NCBI GenBank assembly: GCA_034430275.1
Contig: DAOUEW010000109.1
Location: forward strand, 1 to 10,267
Reading direction: 5' to 3'
Origin: JAUVXJ01 sp034430275
GTDB taxonomy: Bacteria; Chloroflexota; Anaerolineae; UBA7937; B3-Chlor
Length of the DNA stretch: 10,267 nucleotides
This document shows, in pieces, positions 1 through 5,607 of this stretch (its first letter is position 1; each line of letters starts with the position of its first letter). Both the position numbers and the translations under genes were made by a program. The notes beneath the pieces were generated by a model. The model was not told the DNA's origin and searched no databases. It worked only from the letters and a program-made list of their open reading frames with translations.

Positions 1-292
1 GCCCTTCCAGAGTGTCTATGTCCTCAGGTATTTGCAGATCGATGTGATACTCTGTAGCCCCTGGAAGCTCCTCGAGCACCCCTTGCTCCTCTGCGATCAG
101 ACCCCCGCTGAACACCGAGCGGTCGCCCCAGCTTGCCCCAGCTGGCTGGACAGGAGTTGGCGCAGCGGTGACACTCGGCGAGGGAGAACGCGTCGCCTCA
201 TCGGTAGGCACCGCTGGCTGGCCCCTACAAGCCGCCAGCACCAGGGCCATGAGCATCGCAACAGGCACTAGTCTCCTTGGAACACACGTCAT
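1..292 (-). CDS. Lipoprotein, N-terminal part of a probable M1-type peptidase (partial)
   Basis: Only the first 97 codons are present; the gene continues past the left edge. It starts at ATG 292, six bases after a GGAGG ribosome binding site. Residues 1-22 form a bacterial lipoprotein signal: basic residues at 6-7, a hydrophobic stretch at about 8-21, then a lipobox L-A-A-C with Cys22 as the lipidation site. Residues 23-50 are rich in Pro, Thr, Ser and Ala, a typical linker on the outer face of the membrane. From about residue 75 the text E-L-P-G-A-T-x-Y-H-I-D-L-Q-I, then L-E-G, resembles the opening beta-strand of extracytoplasmic M1 (gluzincin) metallopeptidases. The catalytic HExxH region would lie outside the window, so the peptidase call is inference. 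Lipid anchoring is well supported. I found no convincing promoter upstream. Confidence 0.72.
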   Translation of the reverse strand, partial: MTCVPRRLVPVAMLMALVLAACRGQPAVPTDEATRSPSPSVTAAPTPVQPAGASWGDRSVFSGGLIAEEQGVLEELPGATEYHIDLQIPEDIDTLEG

Positions 293-588
293 GTCTATCC
301 TCCCATCAGGCTGCACATCGGACCGGACCAGGCGCCCTGCCCAGTATGGGACGCCAGAACGACCTGTGGCTCCCGGTAAACGCCACAGGCACCCCCTTAG
401 CTACACCAGGAACAGCCCAGGAAGGTTCGAAGGGACATGAGTAAAGTGGGAAACCCTCGTGCTCCCACCGTTTTGCTCCACCCTCCCCAGTCCATCAAGC
501 AGCGCTTCGGGGTTGCCGTGTGGGGGCAGAAGGCATGGGGCTTTGGGAGCAGAGCGCCGGCTCAGGGGGACACGCGGAGGTCGTGTGT
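293..588. other. Intergenic region with two inverted repeats, no gene seen
   Basis: This 296-base gap separates the end of the HAD gene from the start of the lipoprotein gene, both on the minus strand. I see no ORF with a ribosome binding site and protein-like composition on either strand. It holds an 8-bp perfect inverted repeat (363-370 CCTGTGGC with 382-389 GCCACAGG, 11-base loop) without a T-run on either side, and a weaker terminator-like hairpin at 446-468 that is listed separately. Confidence 0.5.
446..468 (-). terminator. Possible weak terminator downstream of the HAD gene
   Basis: Read on the minus strand, GTGGGA (468-463) pairs with TCCCAC (451-446) across an 11-base loop and is followed at once by TTTACT. 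It lies about 120 bases after the HAD stop codon and before the lipoprotein gene, where a terminator would be expected. The stem is only 6 bp and the T-tract is short and interrupted, so this is tentative. Confidence 0.28.
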
Positions 589-1350
589 CTACCCAAGCTC
601 CAGAAGGTCCTCTATTCTCACCTCTCCCAGGTCATCCGTAACCAGATCCGCGCCCGCCTCCTCCAGCGCCTGCCTGTCGCCGATCCTGAACACACCCACG
701 GCGTGGAAGCCCAGCGACCTCACAGCGTTCACACCAGAGGCGGCGTCCTCGAAGACGAAGAACGTGTCGATCTCCGCCCCAGGCAGGCTCCCCAACCCCT
801 GAGCAGCGTACTTCAAGATCTCCTCCTTGCCGCCGAGATCGACTCCGCAGGCATCGAAATCGAAGACTGTGTAGAGTGTGTCTTCCTCGCCCATGGCTCC
901 AGACTCGTCGTCCAGGTCCCTGAGCAACCGAGGCCTGGTCACCTTCTTCAGCATCGTGCTGGCATTCTTCGACGCCGAGGCAGCGGCCTGTAGAATGCCA
1001 GCGCGCCGCGCCCTCAGCAGCAAGCCCACGGCATCCGTAAAGAGCTGGAACTCCCCCTTCTGGATCAGCTCCTTGGTCAGCGCATCCTTCTCCTCGGCAA
1101 ACCTTCTCATCAGACGGCTCTTGGCTTCTTCGCTGGCGGCACCGAGCCTCTCGTAGACGCCTAGCAGTTCCAGGATGTTGTGGGCCCCTTCGTATCTGGG
1201 TCTGGAAGCCAGGTGAGCGAAGTAGAAATCGGCGGTAAGCCCGTCCGTCTTCCACGGCTCTCTTCTCAGCGTAAGACGCCACGCCTCCTCGTGGGGGCTA
1301 TCGAGAACCACGCCATCAATGTCCCAGATGAAGCCCACGCTGCCAGTCAT
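589..1350 (-). CDS. HAD-superfamily hydrolase, beta-phosphoglucomutase-like
   Basis: This 253-residue cytoplasmic protein carries all four HAD motifs. Motif I is D10-I-D12-G-V near the N-terminus, with the nucleophile and the acid/base Asp. Motif II is S125-A-S127-K-N, the form found in beta-phosphoglucomutase. The motif III Lys is probably K175 in G-G-K-E-E. Motif IV is E201-D202-A-A-S-G. Residues about 17-95 form the alpha-helical C1 cap of subfamily IA. The likely reaction is phosphate removal from, or transfer within, a small phosphorylated sugar; the substrate cannot be read from sequence. A charged insert (about 140-175) sits between motifs II and III. The start was set at ATG 1350, seven bases after GAGG. 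ATG 1356 is also possible. A GTG at 1437 would add 29 unlikely residues without a ribosome binding site. Confidence 0.88.
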   Translation of the reverse strand: MTGSVGFIWDIDGVVLDSPHEEAWRLTLRREPWKTDGLTADFYFAHLASRPRYEGAHNILELLGVYERLGAASEEAKSRLMRRFAEEKDALTKELIQKGEFQLFTDAVGLLLRARRAGILQAAASASKNASTMLKKVTRPRLLRDLDDESGAMGEEDTLYTVFDFDACGVDLGGKEEILKYAAQGLGSLPGAEIDTFFVFEDAASGVNAVRSLGFHAVGVFRIGDRQALEEAGADLVTDDLGEVRIEDLLELG

Positions 1351-1464
1351 GGCCATCCCTCGCCACTCTCGCGGTGCCAGCAGGTTCGAGCACCCGTCTC
1401 TCGATGAGGCCCGTGCCACGATCTGTGGTCTAGACACACAGCAGGGCCTGCCACTGTTGTAGAT

Positions 1465-1493
1465 ACTATATCATAGATGAATCCCGCTATCAA
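1465..1493 (-). promoter_or_regulatory. Sigma-70-type promoter for the HAD gene
   Basis: On the minus strand, TTGATA (1493-1488) and TATAGT (1470-1465) are separated by exactly 17 bases. Each differs from consensus at one position. Transcription would start near 1458, giving a leader of about 108 bases before ATG 1350. The -10 region sits in an imperfect palindrome (CTAT-ATC-ATAG, 1466-1476) that resembles the Rrf2 operator at 4277-4295. The rest of the 1351-1660 gap holds the divergent promoter of the HTH-CBS gene and nothing else I recognise. Confidence 0.68.
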
Positions 1494-1602
1494 AGATATC
1501 TCAGCTCCTTTCAGCGCCGACGATCCGGACCACCCACGGTTTCCGCGGTATCTCGGCGCGTCCCTGCGGATATGCTCTTGTACCTATATAGTTGTCTCTA
1601 GC

Positions 1603-1631
1603 TTGACTTATGGTACAGAATGACGTATAAT
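1603..1631 (+). promoter_or_regulatory. Near-consensus sigma-70-type promoter for the HTH-CBS regulator
   Basis: TTGACT (1603-1608), a 17-base spacer and a perfect TATAAT (1626-1631) precede the regulator gene. Transcription would begin near 1638, only about 23 bases before the ATG. A split inverted repeat, TGTACC (1579-1584) and GGTACA (1612-1617), flanks the -35 box with centres 33 bp apart (about three helical turns). The right arm lies in the spacer. It could be an operator for autoregulation, which is inference. Confidence 0.75.
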
Positions 1632-1660
1632 AGAGAGAGAACCGTGTGGAGGTGTACGAG

Positions 1661-2308
1661 ATGGCTATCGGTCTCAATCTCAACGTGATCATGGCCCACT
1701 GGGAACAGGCCCATCCTGGCGAGAAGCTGACCCTCAGGAGACTCAGCGACCTCACCGGCATCAACAAGAACACCCTCGGCCGTTTGAGGGGCGGGACTGC
1801 CGAGCGGCTGGACCTGAGCACCCTCGACGCCCTCTGTATCTTCTTCAACTGCACGCCCAACGAACTGCTGCTCTTCAGCACGGAGGGTCAAGGAGTGGTG
1901 GCAGCACAGAGGAGGGACACCATGAGAGACAAGCTGGTCAGAGACGTGATGCACCGCAAGGTGATCAGTTGCCGTGTGGACACTCCGCTCAAGGAAGTGG
2001 CCAGGCGCATGGACTCTGAGAGGATCAATGCGCTGGTGGTCGTGGATGAGAGTGGCGACCTGTCCGGCGTCGTCTCTCAGACCGATCTGGTCAAGGCCTC
2101 GGACCAGGACTGGGAGAAGATGGTGGCTGAGGACGTGATGACGCCGGACGTGGTGACCATCGTTGCCGACATTCCCGTGCTGACAGCCGTGGAGCTGATG
2201 ATCGACAACCAGATACACCGCTTGGTCATCACTCAGGGAGGGCTGGCGCCCCGTCGCCCCGTGGGAGTGCTGTCCATGACCGACGTGGTCAGGGAGATGG
2301 CTAAGTAG
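1661..2308 (+). CDS. HTH (XRE-like) regulator with two CBS domains
   Basis: The 215-residue protein joins a Cro/C1-type helix-turn-helix (about residues 4-72) to a tandem CBS pair (CBS1 about 93-147, CBS2 about 155-213). The HTH shows the pattern L-S-D-L-T-G-I-N-K-N-T-L-G-R-L-R, then an S-T-L-D-A-L-C-x-F-F-N-C-T-P-N-E-L-L tail typical of small XRE repressors. Each CBS unit opens with V-x-D-V-M or A-E-D-V-M-T-P and ends in G-V-V-S-Q-T-D or G-V-L-S-M-T-D. CBS pairs usually bind adenine nucleotides or related ligands, so this is probably a ligand-responsive cytoplasmic transcription regulator; target and ligand are unknown. ATG 1661 was chosen because GGAGG at 1648-1652 lies eight bases upstream. 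GTG 1646 would place that ribosome binding site inside the gene. The strong promoter and short leader suggest steady or self-controlled expression. Confidence 0.88.
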   Translation: MAIGLNLNVIMAHWEQAHPGEKLTLRRLSDLTGINKNTLGRLRGGTAERLDLSTLDALCIFFNCTPNELLLFSTEGQGVVAAQRRDTMRDKLVRDVMHRKVISCRVDTPLKEVARRMDSERINALVVVDESGDLSGVVSQTDLVKASDQDWEKMVAEDVMTPDVVTIVADIPVLTAVELMIDNQIHRLVITQGGLAPRRPVGVLSMTDVVREMAK

Positions 2309-2336
2309 CGCAGGGAGCCACGGAGCCCAGTGCCAG

Positions 2337-3422
2337 CTACCCCCGCGGCCGCTGCTGGACGATACAATGGATACATCCGCCACCCAGCAGGATCTCCCGG
2401 GCCGGCACTGTCACTACCTTGCGGTCAGGAAAGAGCTCCCGCAACTTGGCTAGCGCTGGCTCATCGTGGGGGTCCCCAAAGGAGGGAGCCACGATACCCC
2501 CATTAGGGATGTAGAAGTTGATGTACGAAGCCGGCAACCGCTCCCCTGCCTGACGACGCTTGGTGCCTTCCACCTCGACCACCCCTTGCGCCTCTTCTTT
2601 GGTCCTGTACAGCGGGCCCGGCTGACGGACCCTGTGTATCTCTAGCTTCCGGCCCCTGGCATCTCTGGCCGCACTCAGGCGCTCGTACGCATCCATGGAG
2701 CGCTGCGATTGGGGGTCCGACCGGTCGTCGGTCCAGGTCAAGGCCACCACACCAGGCCGCACGAAGCAGCAGAGGTTGTCCACGTGCCCGCTGGTCCCGT
2801 CGCCGTGCACGCCCTCGCCCAGCCAGAGAACCTGCTCCGCACCGAGATACTGGATCAGCTTCTCCTCGACCCCCTCTCTGCCCAGATCAGGGTTGCGGTT
2901 GAGTAAACACTCCTCGGTCGTCAGCAGTGTGCCCTCTCCATCCGCGTGGATGGAACCACCCTCCAAGACCAGGTCGGACTTATAGCGGTCAGCACGCTCG
3001 AGGTCCAGAACCTTCCTCGCCAGCAAAGCATCCCGATCCCAGGAGGCATAGTGGGGAGGCTCAGGGCCACTCCACGCCTTGAACTCCCAATCGACGCCAC
3101 GAACGAGACCTTCTCCGCTGACCACAAACGTCGGGCCGGTATCGCGTATCCACGAGTCGTCGTAGGGTATCTCGACCACACGGATCGCCGCAGATAGGTT
3201 CTGCCTGGCCTCGACGTACTGGGCTTTGGAGACCCCCATGGTCACCGGCTCGAAGCGCGCGATGGCCTCGGCCACCTCGGAAAAAGCGGCCTGAGCCGGT
3301 TTGGCGCTCATACGCCAGTTGTCCGGGCGCTCTGGCCACAACATCCAGCAGCCGGCGTGCGGTTCGAACTCGCCCGGCATGTGGAAACCATCCTGCTTCG
3401 GCGTGCTATCGATGGTAGCCAT
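2337..3422 (-). CDS. aguA: Agmatine deiminase (agmatine iminohydrolase)
   Basis: This 361-residue protein, full length for the family, would hydrolyse agmatine to N-carbamoylputrescine and ammonia, in the arginine-to-putrescine route. Landmarks of the guanidino-modifying (PPAD) fold are present. They include M-P-x-E-F-E-P-H near the start, D-D-S-W-I-R-D-T-G-P (88-97), L-E-G-G-S with Glu154, and G-H213-V-D215-N with the catalytic His and substrate-binding Asp. Further on are Y-I-N-F-Y-I-P-N-G-G-I (300-310), F-G-D-P, and the nucleophile Cys353 in G-G-G-C-I-H-C-I. A second Cys at 350 lies three residues before it. The gene starts 7 bases after the methyltransferase stop, with AGAGGG overlapping that stop, so the pair is probably co-transcribed and perhaps translationally coupled. 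The usual partner, N-carbamoylputrescine amidase (AguB), is not in the window. Confidence 0.94.
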   Translation of the reverse strand: MATIDSTPKQDGFHMPGEFEPHAGCWMLWPERPDNWRMSAKPAQAAFSEVAEAIARFEPVTMGVSKAQYVEARQNLSAAIRVVEIPYDDSWIRDTGPTFVVSGEGLVRGVDWEFKAWSGPEPPHYASWDRDALLARKVLDLERADRYKSDLVLEGGSIHADGEGTLLTTEECLLNRNPDLGREGVEEKLIQYLGAEQVLWLGEGVHGDGTSGHVDNLCCFVRPGVVALTWTDDRSDPQSQRSMDAYERLSAARDARGRKLEIHRVRQPGPLYRTKEEAQGVVEVEGTKRRQAGERLPASYINFYIPNGGIVAPSFGDPHDEPALAKLRELFPDRKVVTVPAREILLGGGCIHCIVQQRPRG

Positions 3423-3429
3423 GGACCCT

Positions 3430-4137
3430 CTACGACCTACCCGGTGTGTCCACGCCGGCCTCGAAGCCGGACGCCGGCCCTGTCCTCTCGCCGTGCGCGA
3501 CGAAGATACTCACGGCCGCGAACTCCTCTCCGCACTCCGACCGGGCACAGCAATCCTCACCAAGGCCATCGGTCGCTACACCCTGCAACCCCGCCTCGGC
3601 GAGCCACCTCTCCACGTCCCCGCGCTGGAAACCCAGCCAGCGATCGTGCTGTTCGGTCCTCAGAAACTCGCAGCTGTGTTCGTCCAGGTCGCTAATCACC
3701 AGCTTGCCGCCCGGTTTCAAGACGCGCACCATCTCCTGTATCGCCTGGGGAGGGGAATCCACGTGGTGCAGGTACATGTTGGCGAAAACGTAGTCGACGG
3801 CTTCGTCCTCAATAGGCAGAGCCTCTGCTCGCCCCAGCCGGCACTCCACACTCGGGAAATCAGAGAATCTCCTATGCATCTCGCTCAACATCTCCTCAGA
3901 CTGATCGACGGCGATCACCTTCACCCCCGTCCGCACCAGGCCTTCAGTGATGAACCCGGATCCAGCTCCGATGTCGGCGGCGATCCTGCCGGGTTGCACT
4001 TCGGCCACGGAGATGGCCTTCTGCCTCACCGCATCAGAGAAGAAGGCCTCTCGCATCCCGTCCCACTGTGCCGCGACCTCGTCGAAGTACCCCTTGCTGT
4101 CCAGAGACCCTGCCTCCCTCCAAATCTGTGATCTCAC
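3430..4137 (-). CDS. Class I SAM-dependent methyltransferase
   Basis: The protein is 235 residues from GTG 4137. It has a Rossmann methyltransferase core: F-D-E-V-A-x-x-W-D (18-26), motif I A-D-I-G-A-G-S-G-F (54-62), the acidic ribose-binding step V-D-Q-S-E-E-M (77-83), A-N-M-Y-L-H-H-V (119-126) and V-L-K-P-G-G-K-L (139-146). The C-terminal part contains F-Q-R-G-D-V-E-R-W-L, then a cysteine-rich segment E-D-C-C-A-R-S-E-C-G-E (Cys196, 197, 202) before the last strand. That tail is seen in small-molecule methyltransferases of the UbiE/Methyltransf_11 type. The substrate is unknown. The start is uncertain. GTG 4137 has no good ribosome binding site, whereas GGAGGGAGG (4121-4113) lies eight bases before a CTG at 4104 that would give 224 residues starting D-S-K-G-Y-F-D-E. 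It lies directly upstream of aguA in one unit. Confidence 0.88.
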   Translation of the reverse strand: MRSQIWREAGSLDSKGYFDEVAAQWDGMREAFFSDAVRQKAISVAEVQPGRIAADIGAGSGFITEGLVRTGVKVIAVDQSEEMLSEMHRRFSDFPSVECRLGRAEALPIEDEAVDYVFANMYLHHVDSPPQAIQEMVRVLKPGGKLVISDLDEHSCEFLRTEQHDRWLGFQRGDVERWLAEAGLQGVATDGLGEDCCARSECGEEFAAVSIFVAHGERTGPASGFEAGVDTPGRS

Positions 4138-4263
4138 GCTCAGTATAGTGTGCTACGACCGCACCAGCCTACCATCCAAACGCCGCCGTGGCGGCCCACG
4201 CCTCGGGCAGCGGGTGCCCGGACCAGCGTAGTGAGTGACCAAGGCCGTATGACTCGTTGAAAG

Positions 4264-4292
4264 TTGACAGTTTCACTGGACTATATTATAGT
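4264..4292 (+). promoter_or_regulatory. Strong sigma-70-type promoter for the Rrf2 regulator
   Basis: A perfect TTGACA (4264-4269), a 17-base spacer and TATAGT (4287-4292) lie just upstream of the regulator. The expected transcription start near 4299 leaves a leader of about 15 bases that is nearly all ribosome binding site. This also rules out the in-frame upstream start at 4257, which would put the promoter inside the gene. Confidence 0.82.
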
Positions 4293-4295
4293 CCA
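4277..4295. promoter_or_regulatory. Palindromic operator over the -10 box, probably for the Rrf2 regulator itself
   Basis: TGGACTATA and TATAGTCCA form a perfect 9-bp inverted repeat around a single T. The right arm contains the whole -10 box of the Rrf2-gene promoter, so a bound protein would block RNA polymerase. Rrf2-family regulators such as IscR bind AT-centred dyads with ACTA...TAGT-like arms and often repress their own genes. Binding by the product of this gene is inference from position and form. Confidence 0.72.
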
Positions 4296-4313
4296 TGTAG
4301 ATGGAGGTCGCCC

Positions 4314-4745
4314 ATGAAACTGTCAACCAGGGCCAGATACGCGCTGCGAGCTATGGTGGATCTGGCCACGCATTGTGACCAGCGCCCTGTGTCCCGCAAG
4401 GAGATTTCCGCGAGACAAGATATCTCGCCCCACTACATGGAACAACTCTTCGCCAAGCTCAGAGACGCAGGGATCGTCGAAGCTGTCAGGGGACCCGGAG
4501 GAGGCTATCTTCTATCCAGATCGGCGAAGGAGATTACGGCAGGCGAGGTGGTCCGAGCGGTGGAGGAGGTGCTGGCACCTGTCCCGTGTCTGAGAGAGGA
4601 CTCACCCTCGGACTGCGAGCGCGCGCCCACTTGTCCCACGCGCCGCCTGTGGCATCAGCTCGGCCAGAGAGCGGATGAGTTCCTGGACTCCAAGACCATC
4701 CAGGACCTCTGTGATGAGGCTTATCAGTTGACCAGCGGGGAGTAG
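4314..4745 (+). CDS. Rrf2/IscR-family transcriptional regulator
   Basis: This 143-residue protein opens with the family signature M-K-L-S-T-R-A-R-Y-A-L-R-A-M. It continues with a winged helix: I-S-A-R-Q-D-I-S-P-H-Y-M-E-Q-L-F-A-K-L as recognition region (31-49), then the wing V-R-G-P-G-G-G-Y-L-L (58-67). A cysteine cluster follows at Cys92, Cys101 and Cys107 (C-X8-C-X5-C), the position where IscR, NsrR and RirA bind an Fe-S cluster. The last part, C-P-T-R-R-L-W, is also family-typical. It is therefore likely a cluster-bearing sensor of iron-sulfur status, oxygen, nitric oxide or sulfur state; which of these cannot be told from sequence. Start ATG 4314 lies six bases after GGAGG (4303-4307). 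No isc, suf or nif gene is in the window, so the target is not obvious. Autoregulation through the palindrome at the promoter is likely. Confidence 0.92.
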   Translation: MKLSTRARYALRAMVDLATHCDQRPVSRKEISARQDISPHYMEQLFAKLRDAGIVEAVRGPGGGYLLSRSAKEITAGEVVRAVEEVLAPVPCLREDSPSDCERAPTCPTRRLWHQLGQRADEFLDSKTIQDLCDEAYQLTSGE

Positions 4746-4779
4746 CCAGTCGCCAGTGCAGCTCTCACGAAGCAGCAGT

Positions 4780-4800
4780 CTTGGGGTCTAGTGCCCCAGG
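4780..4800. other. Stem-loop after the Rrf2 gene
   Basis: CTTGGGG (4780-4786) pairs with CCCCAGG (4794-4800), with one G-T wobble, around a 7-base loop. It lies 35 bases after the Rrf2 stop codon and ahead of the stronger hairpin at 4839-4869. There is no T-run, so it may only help protect the 3' end of the transcript. Confidence 0.35.
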
Positions 4801-4838
4801 CCGCCTCGAAGACCCTCACACCATGCGATACGAAAAGC

Positions 4839-4869
4839 ACATCGGGCAGCTCTTGGAGCCGCCCGATGT
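4839..4869. terminator. Bidirectional terminator between the convergent Rrf2 and DoxX genes
   Basis: ACATCGGGC (4839-4847) pairs perfectly with GCCCGATGT (4861-4869). Inside it GCTC pairs with GAGC, leaving a TTG loop and one A-C mismatch, so the stem is about 13 bp. On the minus strand the stem is followed by GC then TTTT (4836-4833). On the plus strand it is followed by TGTCTTCT, a weaker T-rich tract. Its place between two convergent genes fits termination from both sides, best for doxX. Confidence 0.72.
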
Positions 4870-4954
4870 TGTCTTCTCATAGTGATGTGGACCCGCGAGC
4901 AGCTACGAAGTTCGCAGCGCCGAGGCCGGCAGAGCGTCCATACCCATCAATCTA

Positions 4955-5455
4955 CTACTGGAGGACGGCCGACAATACCGGCGCGTTCCTCGCCCACGCC
5001 TTCGACAACCGGGCACCCAGCCCGTACCACTGGCCTGCCCCAATCACGGCGAGCCCTATCAGAAGAAGCCCGTAGACCACGTGATCATCGACCAGAGGGT
5101 TCTGCTCTGGCGGCAGGCTTGCCAGCCACATCAGGGCCATCAACGCCGCCCCAGAGAATCCGGCGACGCGAACCCCGATGCCCAGTATCAGAGACAGCCC
5201 TATCAGCAAAAGACCCATCATGAACAGGAAGTCCACAATGGGATTCCCTGCCAGGCTCTGGAACACGGCACCCAACGGCCCGGAGGTCCCGAAACTGAGG
5301 AACCCGAACGTCGGCGAGCCCCCTCTGATCCAGGCAGCGTCTGGCTCAGTGGAGATACCCAGACCCAGAAGCTTGTCGAGGAAGGGCCACAGGAAGAGCC
5401 ATCCCATCGTTATCCTCAATGCCACCCACACGTACTTCCCGCTGTTGGTGTTCAT
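4955..5455 (-). CDS. DoxX-family membrane protein, DoxD/thiosulfate:quinone oxidoreductase large-subunit-like
   Basis: This 166-residue integral membrane protein has four predicted membrane segments at about 8-30, 73-93, 97-115 and 123-142. The first segment, with R-I-x-M-G-W-L-F-L-W-P-F-L-D-K-L, then A-W-I-R-G-G-S-P-T-x-G-F-L, matches the DoxD-like branch of the DoxX family. In Acidianus, DoxD with DoxA passes electrons from thiosulfate to quinone. Many bacterial members have unknown roles in redox or sulfur stress, and no DoxA domain is present here. The start ATG 5455 lies six bases after AAGGAG. The gene is single, with its own consensus promoter, and ends at a shared terminator with the Rrf2 gene. 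Control by that regulator is possible but the operator is not repeated perfectly at this promoter. Confidence 0.86.
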   Translation of the reverse strand: MNTNSGKYVWVALRITMGWLFLWPFLDKLLGLGISTEPDAAWIRGGSPTFGFLSFGTSGPLGAVFQSLAGNPIVDFLFMMGLLLIGLSLILGIGVRVAGFSGAALMALMWLASLPPEQNPLVDDHVVYGLLLIGLAVIGAGQWYGLGARLSKAWARNAPVLSAVLQ

Positions 5456-5506
5456 TCTCCTCTCCTTTCCGGCTCCAGCGCGTGCTGGACTAACACTTCC
5501 TATTCC

Positions 5507-5535
5507 ATTATACTACAGTTGTTGATAATTGTCAA
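5507..5535 (-). promoter_or_regulatory. Perfect-consensus sigma-70-type promoter for doxX, with a palindrome at -35
   Basis: On the minus strand TTGACA (5535-5530) and TATAAT (5512-5507) are both perfect and 17 bases apart. The start site would be near 5500, about 45 bases before ATG 5455. The -35 box lies in a 14-bp near-palindrome, TTGATAATTGTCAA on the plus strand (5522-5535), mismatched at one pair. Such a dyad over an otherwise maximal promoter suggests repression by a dimeric protein, which is inference. Confidence 0.82.
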
Positions 5536-5607
5536 GTCATCCACTTCACTATCACAAACAGTGAGAAGGTAGCCCGACAAGATGGGGATACTGCTGGGGG
5601 AGTTGGC

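Noticed and set aside
1351..1437. Upstream extension of the HAD gene to GTG 1437
   Set aside because: No ribosome binding site is present, and the 29 added residues precede the usual HAD motif I without resembling the family.
1598..2383. 261-codon minus-strand frame
   Set aside because: It is antisense to the HTH-CBS gene and His-rich in the way shadows of this coding strand are.
3301..4131. 276-codon plus-strand frame
   Set aside because: It lies antisense to the methyltransferase and the start of aguA, both of which have clear motifs; no ribosome binding site or family resemblance was seen.
4182..4195. GC-rich hairpin GCCGC-CGTG-GCGGC upstream of the Rrf2 promoter
   Set aside because: It lies outside both predicted transcripts and has no T-run, so a terminator or leader role is unsupported.
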